Shown here one piece after another: positions 1 to 11,390 of a DNA stretch of 64,000 nt; position 1 is the first letter of the stretch; each line of letters starts with the position of its first letter. Both the position numbers and the translations under genes were made by a program. The notes below the pieces were generated by a model that did no database searches, had not been told where the DNA came from, and saw only the letters and a program-made list of their open reading frames with translations. Source of the DNA: Diphasiastrum complanatum (Eukaryota > Streptophyta > Lycopodiopsida > Lycopodiales > Lycopodiaceae); NCBI GenBank assembly GCA_029204225.1, contig CM055106.1:20641285-20705284 (forward strand). The letters run 5' to 3'.

Positions 1-1520
1 TTGACTAGCTCCAAATTGCCACCTGTCCTTTTGTGTTGTTGAAGCCCTTTGCGACCAACCTCTTGATCTTCCTCTTGACCATCAAAGTCATTGAAAAAAC
101 TTTGTTTTCCAGATCCATTACTTGCTTTTCCAGTATGAAAACCATGAGAACCAATATCCACTTGCATAGCATCATCTACACAAGAAAATTCTCCAAAACA
201 TGTGAGTAAAGCAAAATGAGTCGCTTCCACTTGCTTACCTTTCTGTTGATCATCAAAGATATGAATATCTTCAGACATGAGCCTCTGGAAATACTCCCTC
301 TTGAACATATTATCTATATCCAACAAGATCTTATCAATGCTTGATCTCGAACTTCCACAAAGGTTAGTGAAAACAATGTCACCAATGTCACCATCATAAA
401 TCAAAAGATAGATTCCAAACTTTCCATCCAACATGAAGTAGAGTAGGTGAAGATGAGTATCAAACCTAATAAATCCAGACCTCTTGAGTCCATAAAAAAC
501 CTCAATAAGCTCACCAATGAGATCTCCCTTGCCTTGAAGGAATTGCCTCTCAATTTGCTCCATGTAGTCTTCTCCAACCAACCTTTTGCCATCTTGATCA
601 TGAGTGATCAATTCATAATCATAGAATCCTTTGAGTTGATGAAGAGATGTGAGATCCATTCCTAGGATCTTCCCAAGAACCAATCTTCCATTGCTCTTTC
701 CTTCATAAGACTCCTTAATGATTGCATCATAAAAAGTAGAAAACTCAAAAACATTAGAAGCCATGAAAAAAATGATTAGTACCTTCAACATAAGGATGAT
801 TGAAGTACTCTCTTTTTTCAAACAAGAACTTCTACTCAATGTTTTAGTTAATGACTCATATGATAATGATTCTTCCTCACTATCATTCACATTGACATCA
901 TTCAAAGTACATCCTACTTTGAACTCTTCACATACTTCTCTTCTTCTTGACTTGTGACTATCTCCCTCACCAAGTCTCTTGATAGAACCATTTGATCTAC
1001 TCTCTTTATGAAGATATGTGACTCCACTTGCTGGAAAAATGACTTTCTTGGAATCATTACAAAAGAATGTAGAAGAACCACCTCCTTCATGCATGCACCT
1101 AGCAACATCTTTTGACATATGATCAAATAAATCATTAACAACAATCTTTTCCAAAGAAGGACCTTCACCTCCATTGATGAAGTTAGCTCTTTCCTTACAT
1201 TTTGCATGCTTGTACTTGCCATGAAAAACCATTGAAACACCATCATTATCCTCAATACTAGCCAAGTTAGCACAAAGATGAACATCTCCAAGAAGCATAT
1301 TAGATCTTGACCTAGATCTAGCATAAGGAAGCTTTTTAGACTTTGCATAAGATCCACCAATCTTATTGATGCTAAAAGGTAACTTTGAAAAGTTGAGACC
1401 ATTCTCCTTTTCCATTCCATCCTTTTTGTTAGCCATAACAAAAGCATCAAGCTTGAAAAGTCTACCTTGTCTATTGCCCCTAGCAACCAAGATTTCTTCC
1501 TTTGTGTAATGAAACAAGCA
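1..1520 (-). CDS. Long open frame of a Copia derivative: pre-integrase tail followed by an unrecognised protein (runs off the left edge)
   Basis: Reading the minus strand from about 1520 to base 1 gives roughly 500 codons without a stop. The first residues (ILVARGNRQGRLFKLDA) are the usual end of a Copia pre-integrase segment. A short stretch rich in Arg and Ser still resembles the start of an integrase (KLPYARSRSRSN). After that the integrase core with its DDE residues is absent. In its place are about 330 residues I do not recognise, including an acidic stretch and a short hydrophobic run (ILMLKVLIIFF). Near base 240 the frame returns to the normal Copia linker (KQVEATHFALLTCFGE) and then diverges again into a segment with GSGKQ and DGQEEDQEV. 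The same tail exists at 13.0-13.2 kb on the plus strand. No reverse transcriptase is visible. An open frame this long in AT-rich DNA suggests recent coding constraint; its function is unknown. Confidence 0.6.
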
Positions 1521-2576
1521 TCACCACCAAACTTTACCATGTATCCTTTCTTTATCATTTGACCAACACTTAGCAAATTCTTTGAAAGTGAAGGAATGTA
1601 AAAAACACCATCAAGTCTTGCTTTCCTATTAGTAGAGAGACAAATAGAAATTGAACCAATATTTTCAATCACACTCACCACCATTGGTTGTGAAAATTGT
1701 CAACATTTCCTAGCTAGTTTGAGGCCTAAATTGGCTAAAATTGTAAATAGTTTTGGTTCTGGAGTTTCACACGTGTGAACCAGGCCACAATGTTTTTATT
1801 TACTGTATTTTTTCAGTATGATGAAGTGTCAAACTTCATACCCTTCAAAATGAGACCATTTTGATGTATTTTGGTCATATAAGCCATTTTTAGCTATTTT
1901 TCCTATATAGGGAATATCTAGGGTCAAGTACCTTCTAGAGAGAGGAGAGAGAGTCATCTTCCTCATCCATAAATAGTAGGGAAGTCGTGGAGAACAGGTT
2001 GGAGAAACCTTTTGTATGCTTCATTGAGATCAATAGATCATTGTCATTGTTTCTTCCTCCATTGAGAGCATTGTTGTGTGTATTGTCTTCAAGCTATTGT
2101 GTATGATCTTAGGTGCTTTCCAAAAGTGGTAGGCTGATGTATTATGGACTGTATAATGCTATTTTGGGCCGCACTTGATGTTTATGGAAGTTTCCATTTG
2201 TGATAAATGCTTTTTGATCAAGTTCTTTGCATTCTAGGTAGCATAGAATGTGTTGCCAATTCCTAGCTTATGTAGTTTGGAGTGCAAGCATTCAAGCCAA
2301 TGATCTTGGAGTTTAGATCCACTTAGGATCTGTATTTTTCACATTGGCCATGTGAACTGCTTTCTTGGCTCCATCATAAGTGACCAAAGAAGTAAAGAAC
2401 TCCTTGTGACTAGTCATGTGTGAGCTAGCTCCACTATCAATCCACCATGAATCTTTATCACCTTCACTTGATATTGGACTTGATGAACACATCAAAAGAG
2501 AATCACCACCACCTAGACCCTCATCATTAGTAGTAAAGTTGATTTGCTTGCTACCTTCATCTCTTTGCTTCTTCAA
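1521..2576 (-). pseudogene. Copia protease and pre-integrase region, split by a solo LTR
   Basis: From 2576 to 2344 the minus strand encodes the end of gag and the aspartic protease start, with the motif WWIDSGASSHMT. The protein breaks in the middle of the following strand where a 655-bp LTR is inserted, and resumes at 1688 with IENIGSISICLSTNRKARLD and the pre-integrase signature SLSKNLLSVGQ. Two further small frameshifts are visible, one about 16 bases after the LTR (GGECD to IENIGS) and one near 1520 that joins this frame to the long open frame entry. The polyprotein therefore cannot be made as one piece today. The protease triad DSG is intact. Confidence 0.85.
1689..2343 (+). mobile_element. 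Solo Copia-type LTR inserted in the protease region of another Copia element
   Basis: The block begins TGTGAAAATTG and ends TTTTTCACA, so it has TG/CA termini inside a short inverted repeat (TGTGAAAA / TTTTCACA). It interrupts a minus-strand protease frame, and the codons on both sides belong together. The flanks are TTGGT on the left and TTGGC on the right, a 5-bp target duplication with one mismatch. Its internal landmarks (a GAGGCC motif, then CACACGTGTG at 1768-1777) follow the same order as the 3' LTR of the element at 22.6-28.5 kb, so the LTR points to the plus strand, opposite to its host. A TATA-like CCATAAATAG lies at 1967-1976. No internal region is present, as expected for LTR-LTR recombination. 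Confidence 0.85.
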
Positions 2577-3370
2577 ACATTCATTTGCAAAATGCCCTTT
2601 GATTCCACAATAAAATCATTTCAACTTAGACTTATCTTAGACCACTTGCCTTTGCCTTTGCCCTTGAACTTGTCTTTGATGAACATAGCATCCTCTTCAT
2701 AATGAGATGTCGATGTAGATCCACCTCCTCTTGATTGAAGCCTATACTCCTCATTCACCAAGATCTCTTGCAAATCTACAATACTTGGCAAAGTCTTTTG
2801 AATAGCAAAACTTTGAACAAGATTAGCATGATCATCCAACAAGCCATTAAGTATAACTTGAACAAGCTCTACCTCCTCAATGCTTTCATCAATACATGCT
2901 GACTCATCATTGAATGCCTTAACCCTCAAAACAAAAGCATGAGTACTCTCTTCCTTCTTTTGCAAACTTTGAAAGATTTGCCTCCTAAGAGTAAGCACTC
3001 TTGATGTAGACTTGGATTCATAAAGCTTCTTCAAAGCTTCCCAAGCCTCCAAAGATGATGTGCACTTACCAACTTCCTTGAGAAGTTCATTGGTAAAATT
3101 CATCTTAATCATGTGTAGAGCTTTCTTTGCTCTCTTGTCATACCTCACTTGATCTTGAGGTGCTTGAGGCCTCTCCTCCACACCTGCAACAATCTCCATC
3201 AACTCATTCATCTCCAATAAGGACTCCATCCTCACCTTCCAAGTAGAATAGTCGATTGAGGTAAGCCTATCATTGCTCTCCAACATAAAGCCTCCACTTG
3301 CAGCCATGTTGAAGTGACCTGATCTTCTCACCTGTTCCAATGCACAAATCACTCTCTTAAATGTCAACAA
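2577..3370 (-). pseudogene. Copia Gag (UBN2-type capsid plus broken zinc knuckle)
   Basis: The product starts MAASGGFMLESNDRLTSIDY after a short N-terminal extension and carries the usual Copia gag order: a W..RME segment, an ALHMIKMNFTNELLKEV helix, the EAWEALKKLYES motif and the QVILNGLLDDHANLVQSFAI helix. Gag forms the virus-like particle and binds the element RNA. The frame ends early at 2621. The downstream zinc knuckle (FYCGIKGHFANEC) lies in another frame and its first Cys codon is now a TGA stop (about 2617). It is the upstream half of the same element as the protease entry. Confidence 0.88.
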
Positions 3371-4222
3371 ATGAACTCAAGAAGATATCACAAAGATATG
3401 GAACCTCTCAAATCTCTTCTAGCACTTCTAACTAGAAAATCAACACATAGAATAGTGAAATCTTGGTCAACCTATGATCTACCCTCAATCTAATGATTCT
3501 TACCACTTACTAAGATTGAAACACACTCAAATGAAGTTCAGTAACCTCACAAACTAGAGATCCAATCAAAATTAGTATTTTGACAAAATCACAAAAAATT
3601 GAATATCTCAAATTCTACATGCAATTTTTAAAAACTTGATATATCTTCTTGTAGACTCCAATGAGACCTACCTAAAGAACTAAATATCATCTAAATCCAG
3701 TAAACCAAGTGTGAAATCAAAATTGATCAAGTATATAACCCTAGATTGAGTTTTGACCTACAAAAGATCAATTCCACACATGCAAAAATGCTGATTTTTG
3801 AGTAGAGATAAATCTAGCATGCTCTAGCATTGGTAACTCCTCCAGATCCTTGTTAAAGATGGATGATACTTTCATAACCTAAAAAACAAGAGCTTTGATA
3901 CTATTTGAAGGATTTAAGATCATTCAAGATCCAATCCATGTCCCTGATCTTTGGTTACAATAAGGAGCAAACCAACAATCTTGCCAATGTAGAAAAATCA
4001 GCATCTACATACAAAATCAGATGCAAACTCTAAGAGATACTAATCAAACATGAACCAAAACATGAAATATGTTTGTTTTCCATACAATTACAGTCCCTAC
4101 TATATTTCACACGTGTGAAACCGAAATTAGAAATAAATGATCATTTTACACACAAGATTGCAAGATAACACCAAGATAGTGCACCAATGAGTAGTAGAAC
4201 TCAAAGAGAACCATGTATAATG
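3371..4222 (-). repeat. Leader and truncated 5' LTR of the minus-strand Copia element
   Basis: On the minus strand the leader of the gag element runs back to a degenerate primer site near 3893-3904 (TAGTATCAAAGC, two mismatches to the initiator-Met type TGGTATCAGAGC). Bases from about 3905 to 4222 match the LTR at 20313-20640 in the same orientation, including the shared phrases CTTGCCAATGTAGAAAAA and AGTGCACCAATG. The copy stops at AGAACCATGTATA, where Gypsy sequence begins. A 16-bp perfect palindrome TTTCACACGTGTGAAA lies at 4105-4120. No gene is seen in this stretch. Confidence 0.7.
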
Positions 4223-5066
4223 ATGAAATAAAGTTGAATGCTGCCACAAAAAAGGATCACCATCCTTTACCCTTCACTGATTCTATCTTAGATCAGGTAG
4301 TTGGTCAAGAACGTTACAGTTTCTGTGACGATTTCTCTAGTTACAATCAGGTTGGAGTAAGGAAGGAGGATCGTTCAAAGACCACGTTTACTACAGATTG
4401 GAGAACTTATGCCTACAACAAAATGCCCTTTGGTCTTTGCAACGCACCAGTGACTTTTCAAAGAATTATGATGTTAATTTTTGCTGCCTTCCTAAGAACT
4501 TTTCTTGAAATTTTTATTGATGATATATGTGTTTGCAGTGATGTAAAAGCACATATACATAAGCTAAAACTTATATTGCAACAATGTTGAGACACTTGTT
4601 TGTCACTTCACCCAGAAAAAATGTTTTCTTGGTATGAAAGAAGGAATGTTACTTGGACACATAATATCAAACAGAGGAATACAGGTCGATAAAGATAAAG
4701 TCGATCTTATAAAGAACCTCCTGATACCAAAAAATCTATGTGAACTAAGAGCTTTCTTAGGACATGTTGGTTACTATCGAAGATTTATCTAGAATCATGT
4801 CTCTATTGCTGCTGCTCTTACGCATCTACTTAAGAAACAAGTGAAATACTTGTGGATGAAAGAACAACATAAAGCTTTCGAAGAACTTAAGTAGAAGTTG
4901 ATCAATGCTCCTATTCTAAGACCACCAAACTAGGCTACTCTATTTCATAGTTATGTCAATGTTTCTGCATTCGCTATTGGTGTCTGTCTGAGCCAGAAGG
5001 ATGATCATAAAAAGACCATCCCATGTATTATGCAAGTCGATAGCTAAGTGCCTCGGAGAAGAATTA
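4223..5066 (+). pseudogene. Ty3/Gypsy reverse transcriptase and RNase H start, broken
   Basis: Residues from 4213 to 4590 form an open Gypsy RT block: KKDHHPLPFTDSILDQV, YSFCDDFSSYNQV, then YAYNKMPFGLCNAPVTFQR and the catalytic FIDDICVCS box. Beyond a TGA at 4588 the homology continues in broken frames: LGMKEGMLLGHIIS, CELRAFLGHVGYYRRFI, a tether segment and the RNase H start GVCLSQKDD and HPMYYASR, ending at LSASEKNYV. Several stop codons and shifts make it inactive. It is cut at 5067 by a Copia LTR, and the element's integrase end reappears at 5.84 kb. Confidence 0.88.
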
Positions 5067-5757
5067 TGTTAAAAGTACAATACGAAGGACCATAAATGGA
5101 TCTTTGAATGATCCACAAGATTGATTGTGTGCTTGTTAAACAATCTATTAGATGCTAGTCATCAGAAAACAAGATCTAGTTTAGCAACTTGATAGAAAAC
5201 AAGTAGAGACAATCAGAGCATTGATCAAAAACTATACTCCGAGTTCCCACGTGTGAAGATCGGGCTATAGTATGGCCTGTAGACAGAGTTTGAAGTGTGC
5301 CAAAGCTGGGTTTCATTGGAATCAATAGCAATCATAATACATAGAGAAAAAATCCGAGTTTCTCCTTGAGGCTCCAAAAAGTTTCTATCTTTTCACTATG
5401 GAGAATGAGAATACATAGTAAAAGACACTTTCTTTGCAAAGTTAGGTGAAAATCCAGCATGTAATAAGGAAGTAGACTCAACTTTCTTGCCCTCATGTGA
5501 AAACCCTAGCCTAGATCCAAGAGTCATGCTTGGTAGGTGCATGGTAGGTACAAATCTCATCATAAATCAAGGTCTAGATCCTACAAAGTAGGAATCACTA
5601 CCAAATGGACACAACCACTCTTCTTGACTCGTGGTAACCTACCTTAGGTGTGGATTTACAAGTGGCACTTTGGCCATTAAAGTGACTAACAAAAATTATT
5701 GACAAAATGTACAATATTCTACATGGCTAGATTTGCCAATGTAGGCAATTTTTCACA
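5067..5757 (-). mobile_element. Copia LTR (D-like family) inside the Gypsy remnant
   Basis: The block starts TGTTAAAAGTAC and ends GGCAATTTTTCACA. It aligns along its length with the LTRs at 44732-45359 and 46502-46980, and its right half with 52397-52655. Shared landmarks are AGAGTCATGC, CCTACAAAGTAGGAATCAC and the terminal GCCAATGTAGGCAATTTTTCACA. A CACGTG box lies at 5248-5253. No target duplication is visible (AATTA left, CTCCA right). About 75 further bases on the right may be leftover internal sequence. The Gypsy integrase core that should lie here is missing, so insertion was accompanied or followed by deletion. Confidence 0.75.
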
Positions 5758-5837
5758 CTCCACAGGCATTCAAAACTACTTACAAAAGTAGTACAAATCA
5801 AACACCCTTGCAACTGGTTTATGATCAAGATGTTGTC

Positions 5838-6200
5838 ATGTCGATTGAATTTTTAATATCTTTATGCATAGCGGCAACAGAACGATTAAATAATGATAGG
5901 TCTTTACAACTACGTCATGAAGCGTTGCACAAATGATGTGAAACACGATTAATGACAGTTCATGTATTAGCAGCAGAGAAAGTCCGCCGCAAGGCATGGC
6001 ACGATCGTCGATTGCACAAAAAAAATTTGAAAACAGGAGATCTCGCACTGATGTACAGAACCAAGCTGATCAAGGGAAAATTGAAGTTTACCTGTAAAGG
6101 CCCATATAAAGTGAAGGAAATCCTGAACTTCGACGAAAAATGATCTGATAATCCTGTGAATGGCAACCGATTACGCAAGTTTTGGTAGCCTGCTTCACTA
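5838..6200 (+). pseudogene. Ty3/Gypsy integrase C-terminal end (GPY/F module)
   Basis: After a stop-broken lead, residues from 5952 read KVRRKAWHDRRLHKKNLKTG, then DLALMYRTKLIKGKL and CKGPYKVKEI, which is the GPY/F module that follows the integrase core in Gypsy polyproteins. The frame ends at 6141 but coding similarity runs on to NGNRLRKFW. It is very probably the end of the same element as the RT block at 4.2 kb, because order and strand agree. No chromodomain is seen. Confidence 0.82.
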
Positions 6201-7559
6201 GTTCAGCAAGCATAATGTAAATGATATTTTATTTTTTATTTTTTAATTGTTTTTCAATTTTTTTTTTTCAATATTTCACTGTTAAATTTTGTTTGAAAAA
6301 GACAAAAAAAAAAAAAAGAGAAAAGACTGATGAGCAAAAATCAGAAAAGTCATCAGAATGAAAAAAGAGAAAGGAAAGTATTTTCAAAAGATAATTTCTG
6401 ATGGAAAATGATTTATACAATCACTGTTTCGGTCATATGTTGTCTATATAGTATTGGAAATCTTCGTTGAGCTTTTAGACTGTACACCCACTTCAAATAT
6501 ATCTATACTGAGTTGGACGAAGGTTCTTTTCCAGAAATTTTTTGTTTTTTGAGTTAGGCGAATGCTCAGCAATATGCCATTTTGAAAACCTTTGTCGAGC
6601 ACCTTACTCTCCTTAGAAACCTTCGCTGACATGCTAGATGGTCTTAAAATATCAAAATTAGGTGGGCCATAGGTTCAGATTTTGAAAATTTGCATTTATG
6701 ACAGTACTTGGGCGAAGGACCCTCTTGGGCGAAGGTTCATCCTTCGCCAACCCTGAAAAACATTTGCCGGATGGTTTCAGCACCTCAGAAACCTTCGCCA
6801 AGATTTTTATAAACTATTTTACAACATTGTACAAGCTGCAAATTTCTGTTCAAAACTGATCAGCCAAACTAGTATTCAGTGTAATGGACCCTCCAAATTC
6901 ACCTATAAGTTGGCTGAATTTGATTCATTTCTCACTTGTGCTACCGAAGCTCTTGCCAAATTTTCCAACAACCAAAGCCTTCAGAACTTTCAGAACTATT
7001 TTCTGATATACACTTGCACATATTACTTTTCACTTTTGTTCATCATGTCTTTCATAGATACATCTCAATCACCTCATTATAATTTCTTTACTCACTTGTG
7101 CATATGGCAACCAAAGTTGATATAAAATGGAATTCAATGTGTTGATAGGTAACAAATTCCAAAAGTGAGATCCATTTACATTTTGTTTTATACTGTGAAT
7201 TATACCAAAGGGGTCTTTTTTTCATCAGTCTCAGTATTACTCTAGGTTAGCAGAGTGTCTTGGAATGCCTTTGGCCACCTGGACCCTCTTTATAGCCCTC
7301 TCTATAAATGTCTCAAAAACAAGTTCAAATTTGGTAGGCTTATACCAAGGTCAGCCTCGGTATACCCCTCAAACTAGATTCAATATTTCGATGTATGTTT
7401 CGAGGCCTTCTAGTGGATTTATAACCCTCTCTATATTCCTCTCTATAAATGTTTCAAAAACAAGTTCAAAATTGGTAGGGTTATTCTGAGGCCAAACACC
7501 GGATCAGAGGCTCGAGCATTCTGCCCCCCCCCCCTGTGACTCATTTTAAAAACTATCTT
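6201..7559 (+). repeat. Gypsy 3' non-coding region with short repeats; no gene seen
   Basis: This stretch follows the Gypsy integrase end. It begins with T-rich and A-rich runs, then has several copies of a CTTCGCC/GGCGAAG motif between 6470 and 6800. A direct repeat of about 48 bases (CTCTCTATAAATGTCTCAAA at 7299 and again, with TTTC, near 7438) includes a TATA-like TATAAAT. A run of Cs sits at 7525-7533. It is likely 3' UTR and LTR remains of the Gypsy element, but I could not place LTR ends with certainty. Confidence 0.4.
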
Positions 7560-8041
7560 TCAAAGAAACGCTAAAAAAAAACCTTGGCAATCGCCCGTCC
7601 TCTTATAGTGCATATAGGAGTGTAGTTTTGGAGTGATGATCAAGGTTTCATATTCTTGCTTCATAAATTCATACCACTCCTTGGTATTGAGTGCCTCTTC
7701 AACATCCTTTGGCTCTTCATGTGAGATGAAATATGCAAAATTGGTGGAATCAAGCTCCACTTGCTTGCCTTTGTCATCAGAAGCTCTTAGGCTCGGATCT
7801 CTCTCTAGATGTCCTTCTAGGTGTGTAAACCCGAGGAGACTCCTCCTCAAATCTTGACCCCAACAAGTCTTGATGGTCTTCAATAGGCATGATAGGTGAT
7901 GAATCTTGAGGTGACTTGATCTTGGCCACTTCAAATGGATGTTGATCTTCATGGAATATAACATCTCTACTTTCAATCACTTGAGAAGTAGAGAGCACAA
8001 AGACTCTATAAGCCTTTTTGTTAGATGAATATCCAACCACG
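7560..8041 (-). pseudogene. Copia fragment: integrase end to RT start
   Basis: The minus strand reads VGYSSNKKAYRVFVLSTSQ and ESRDVIFHED, the typical segment after the Copia integrase core, then an acidic linker with PRRTSRERSEPKS in a shifted frame and FAYFISHEEPKDVEEALN followed by EWYEFMKQEYETLI, the N-terminal edge of the RT domain. At least one frameshift lies near 7800. The fragment ends abruptly at both sides. On the right it abuts the TG end of an LTR at 8042, so it is probably the host into which that Copia element jumped. Confidence 0.8.
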
Positions 8042-9290
8042 TGTTAGAAATAGGATAGATGATGTAATAGCGGAAACTTCCTACTTCCAATGCATGACTA
8101 TGCCTATCAAAAATTGAACAAAGCAGTAGTGATGGAAATCACGTTCAACCTTCAACAACTAACTTTGAAATTGCTAGATACTAATTGATTACGTAGCCAA
8201 ACATAAAGCATTGAATTCTCAAACAATATCTATCAGTTACAAAAGCAATACAAAGATGCATGCATTCTGACATATACTGAATGCAATTAGAAATATTATT
8301 GATTCAGAAAACAAAATCTGATGCTAATGAGCGCAAAACGACAGTGGATAGAAACCGTGCACTCTAAGTTGTCTCTGAGTAACTGAGAATAAGTCTGATA
8401 ATAAGCAGCTTTGCTGATAAGCAATAACGCAATAGCAACTAAAAATAAATCTCTAATAATTAAGCTAGAATGCTCAAGAGAGTTCAAGCTTGATTGATAG
8501 AGAGCTAACTACAATACTTTATGTTTGAAACATTCTGCTTGATAAGAGCGCAAGAAGCATCATGTAATAACACTCAACTCCTTCACAATTCACAAGGTTG
8601 ATTTGTTTCTTGATGAGATATATGAACAACTGATCTATACTAAGTAATTAGGTCTTCAAATGACTGCCAGTTGACTGGAGTCCGCTAGCATTCATCTAGT
8701 TTCTTAATTGCTGATAAGCGGTGACAATTGGTCGTAAGTAGTCTGTTTGCATAAATGAACTAAAACTGTCACTCTGTAGAAATGAACTGAAACTGCCACA
8801 GGCGACAATGTCACAAAAAGACGACAATGTCAACTTTTTGCGAAAAAAATAAGTGCCATAAAATCTCATTTTCTTAATATTGGGGTAGCTCCACACTTTG
8901 CTAGAGTCATTTCCTTAACATTTGAGGCACTTCGAAAAATACAAAAAATGTGACTCTGTAGTTTTACTCGCAATTTTTGACAAGCGAAAAATACGAAAAA
9001 GGTGACACTGCATTTTTACACGAGATTCCTAACAGGCAACAATGTTGCAAAAATGCGAAAAATGCGACACTGTAATTTTACTCGTAATTCTTGACAGGCG
9101 ACACTGTCTGGATTGTAGAGAGAGAAAATGCGACACTGTTGTCAAACTCAATGTATTTCTGCAGACTTTGTAAAAATACTTGTAATTCTACAAATTGTAT
9201 AAAAACACGAGAAAATCCGTAGAACTGGATAAACAATGGATGAGGATCAAAATCGATTAGTCTATTATGAAGAAAGAGAATAATCCAACA
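8042..9290 (-). mobile_element. 3' LTR of Copia element E
   Basis: The sequence runs from TGTTAGAAATAGG to GAGAATAATCCAACA, so the minus-strand LTR starts TGTTGGATTATTC and ends CTAACA, with TG/CA termini and imperfect terminal inverted repeats. It is immediately preceded on the minus strand by a purine tract (TAAGGAGGAG, 9291-9300) and by the RNase H end of element E. The 1249-bp length is the largest LTR in this window. Inside there are repeated phrases such as GCGACACTGT and GACAATGTC between 8760 and 9140. No second copy of this LTR is present in the window. Confidence 0.78.
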
Positions 9291-11390
9291 CTCCTCCTTA
9301 ATTTGAATCCTTGAATGCCTTGACCTTTAAATTTAGGGCTATACGAAATCTTCTGTGCGCTTCCAAGCTTAATGCTTTGGTAAAATATCTGCTATTATAT
9401 CTTGCATTCTACAGTACTACAATATGATCTCTTCATTGAGAACTTTGCTTATGACAAAATGATACTTCAGTTCAATGTGCTTACTCCTAGAATGAAATCT
9501 AGGGTTGGTTGATAAGGCAATGGCACTTTGATTATCACAAAATAATGTCGCCGGAGCAGATTGATTCAGACCAATATCTGAGAGTAAGTTTCTCAACCAA
9601 ATTGTTTTTTTTGTAGCTTGAGAGATTGCGATATACTCTGATTCAATGGAAGATAGAGCTATCAAAGATTTCTTGCAACTGTTCCAGGAAATTGGACCAT
9701 TGTTTAGAAAGAATGTAAATTCGGAAGTGGATTTACGAGTGTCTACATCTCCTGTCCAACTTGCATATGTGTAACCACTGAGTAAATTGAGTTTGTCATT
9801 GTTGACTACTCCATAACAAATGCAAAAGTCCATAGTAGCTCGAAGATATCTCATGATTCTGATAAGAGCCTTTCAATGTGTTACACCAAGGTTAGTCACA
9901 AACTAATTGAGAGAGCTGACTGCAAAAGCTATGTCTGGCTTGGTACAGATCATGGCGTACATAAGAGATCCTATAATAGAATGGTAAGGATACTCACGCA
10001 TCTGTTGCTTCTCATGAATTGTTTGGAAACACTGGTGCTTTGACAATTTGAGTCATAGTTCCATTGGTGAGAGAGCTAACTTGCAATTAATCAGATTATA
10101 TCTGACTAACATGTTGTAGATGTACCTCTGTTGTGTAATGTAGACCAACTTTTGTTTTCTATCTCTGTGTATTTGTATACCAAGGCAGAAATGAGCTTCG
10201 TCTAGATCGGTCATGTCGAATTTGGAAGATAGCATTGTCTTGGTCTCTTTTATCAGATTGGTACTGTTGTTGAAAAGCAATGTATCATCCACATATAGAG
10301 TGATAATGATAAAAGAATATTGCAGTGCTTTGAAGTAAACATTAGAATCTGAAGAACTTGGTATGTAGTTGTGATCAATAGGGAAAGTATTGATCCTTTG
10401 AGACCATGCTCGAGCAGATTTCTTCAAGCCATAAAGTGCCTTATGGAGTTTACACACATGATTGTGTTTACCCTCGATAATATAACCTTTGGGTTGCACC
10501 ATGTAAATTTCCTCTTCAATAACTCCATTGAGATATGTTGTCTGTACATCAATTTGATGTATTTCCAAATCTGCTGCAGCGGCAAATGATAGCAAAAGTC
10601 GAGTAGAAGAATGCTTGACTATTGGACTGCAGGTCTCAGTGTAATCGATGTTGTATATCTGAGAAAAATCCCTGGCGGCAAGTCGTGCCTTTCTCCTATT
10701 GATGCTTCCATCTACATTGTACTTGACTTTGAAAATCCATTTGCAATCAACTATGTTTCTGCTGGCAGGTAATTTGACAATTGTCCATGTCTGGTTCTTG
10801 ATAAGAGATGAATACTCTTTATCCATAGCTTCTTTCCAGAGATCCGAATCTGGCTAACTGAGTGCCTCTTCGACAGAGTTGGCTCATGAACAAGGTAGGC
10901 TGCAGACTTGTCAATATATCGGCTAGGTGGTCTGTTTGCTCTTAAAGATCTTTTGGGTAATAGAGGAAATTGATCATTCTCATCATACTGTAGTTGCTAA
11001 ACTACAACATCATCATCTTCTGATTCGTCATTGATATGTTGTTCGTCGAGAGTAGACAAGTTTGGACCTTCAATGGGAATAGTCGACTGAGGAACTGTAA
11101 AGTTCAATATGTCAGGAGAATTTGACAGGTCGGCTACATGGGCACTAGTCCTTTTCCTTTGAGGTCTTGAAACTGATCTTCGATGCAGATGGCATCCCGG
11201 CTAGTGAATATCTTCGACTCGATGGAATCGAACAACTTATAGGCTTGATCTGAAGTAGTGTAGCTGATGAAAATACATTTGATACTTTGGAAGTCGAGCT
11301 TCTTCTTGAGATCATGAGGTATTTGCACAAAAGTAGTACCTCCAAAAACTCGTAAGTTTGATAGAGAAGGTTCTACTTCTTTTAGAAAGA
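9291..11390 (-). pseudogene. Copia element E: integrase end, reverse transcriptase and RNase H
   Basis: In transcription order: LSNLRVFGGTTFVQIP (integrase tail, about 11390-11134), a linker with stops, then an open RT block 10826-10053 with NQTWTIVKLP, RRKARLAARDFSQ, the first catalytic region EIHQIDVQTTYLNG, KALYGLKKSARAW and the LYVDDTLLF active site, and the RNase H block 9854-9417 with ASWTGDVDTRKSTSEF, ALSSIESEYIAI and LFCDNQSAIALS. The gag, protease and integrase core are missing: the element is truncated near 11390, where a plus-strand Copia element begins. The RT active site aspartates are intact but the pieces are in separate frames. Confidence 0.87.

Noticed and set aside
914-1520. 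The alternative minus-strand reading frame in this stretch
   Set aside because: Beyond about 1520 it is out of register; the frame that keeps Copia residues and stays open to the window edge was chosen.
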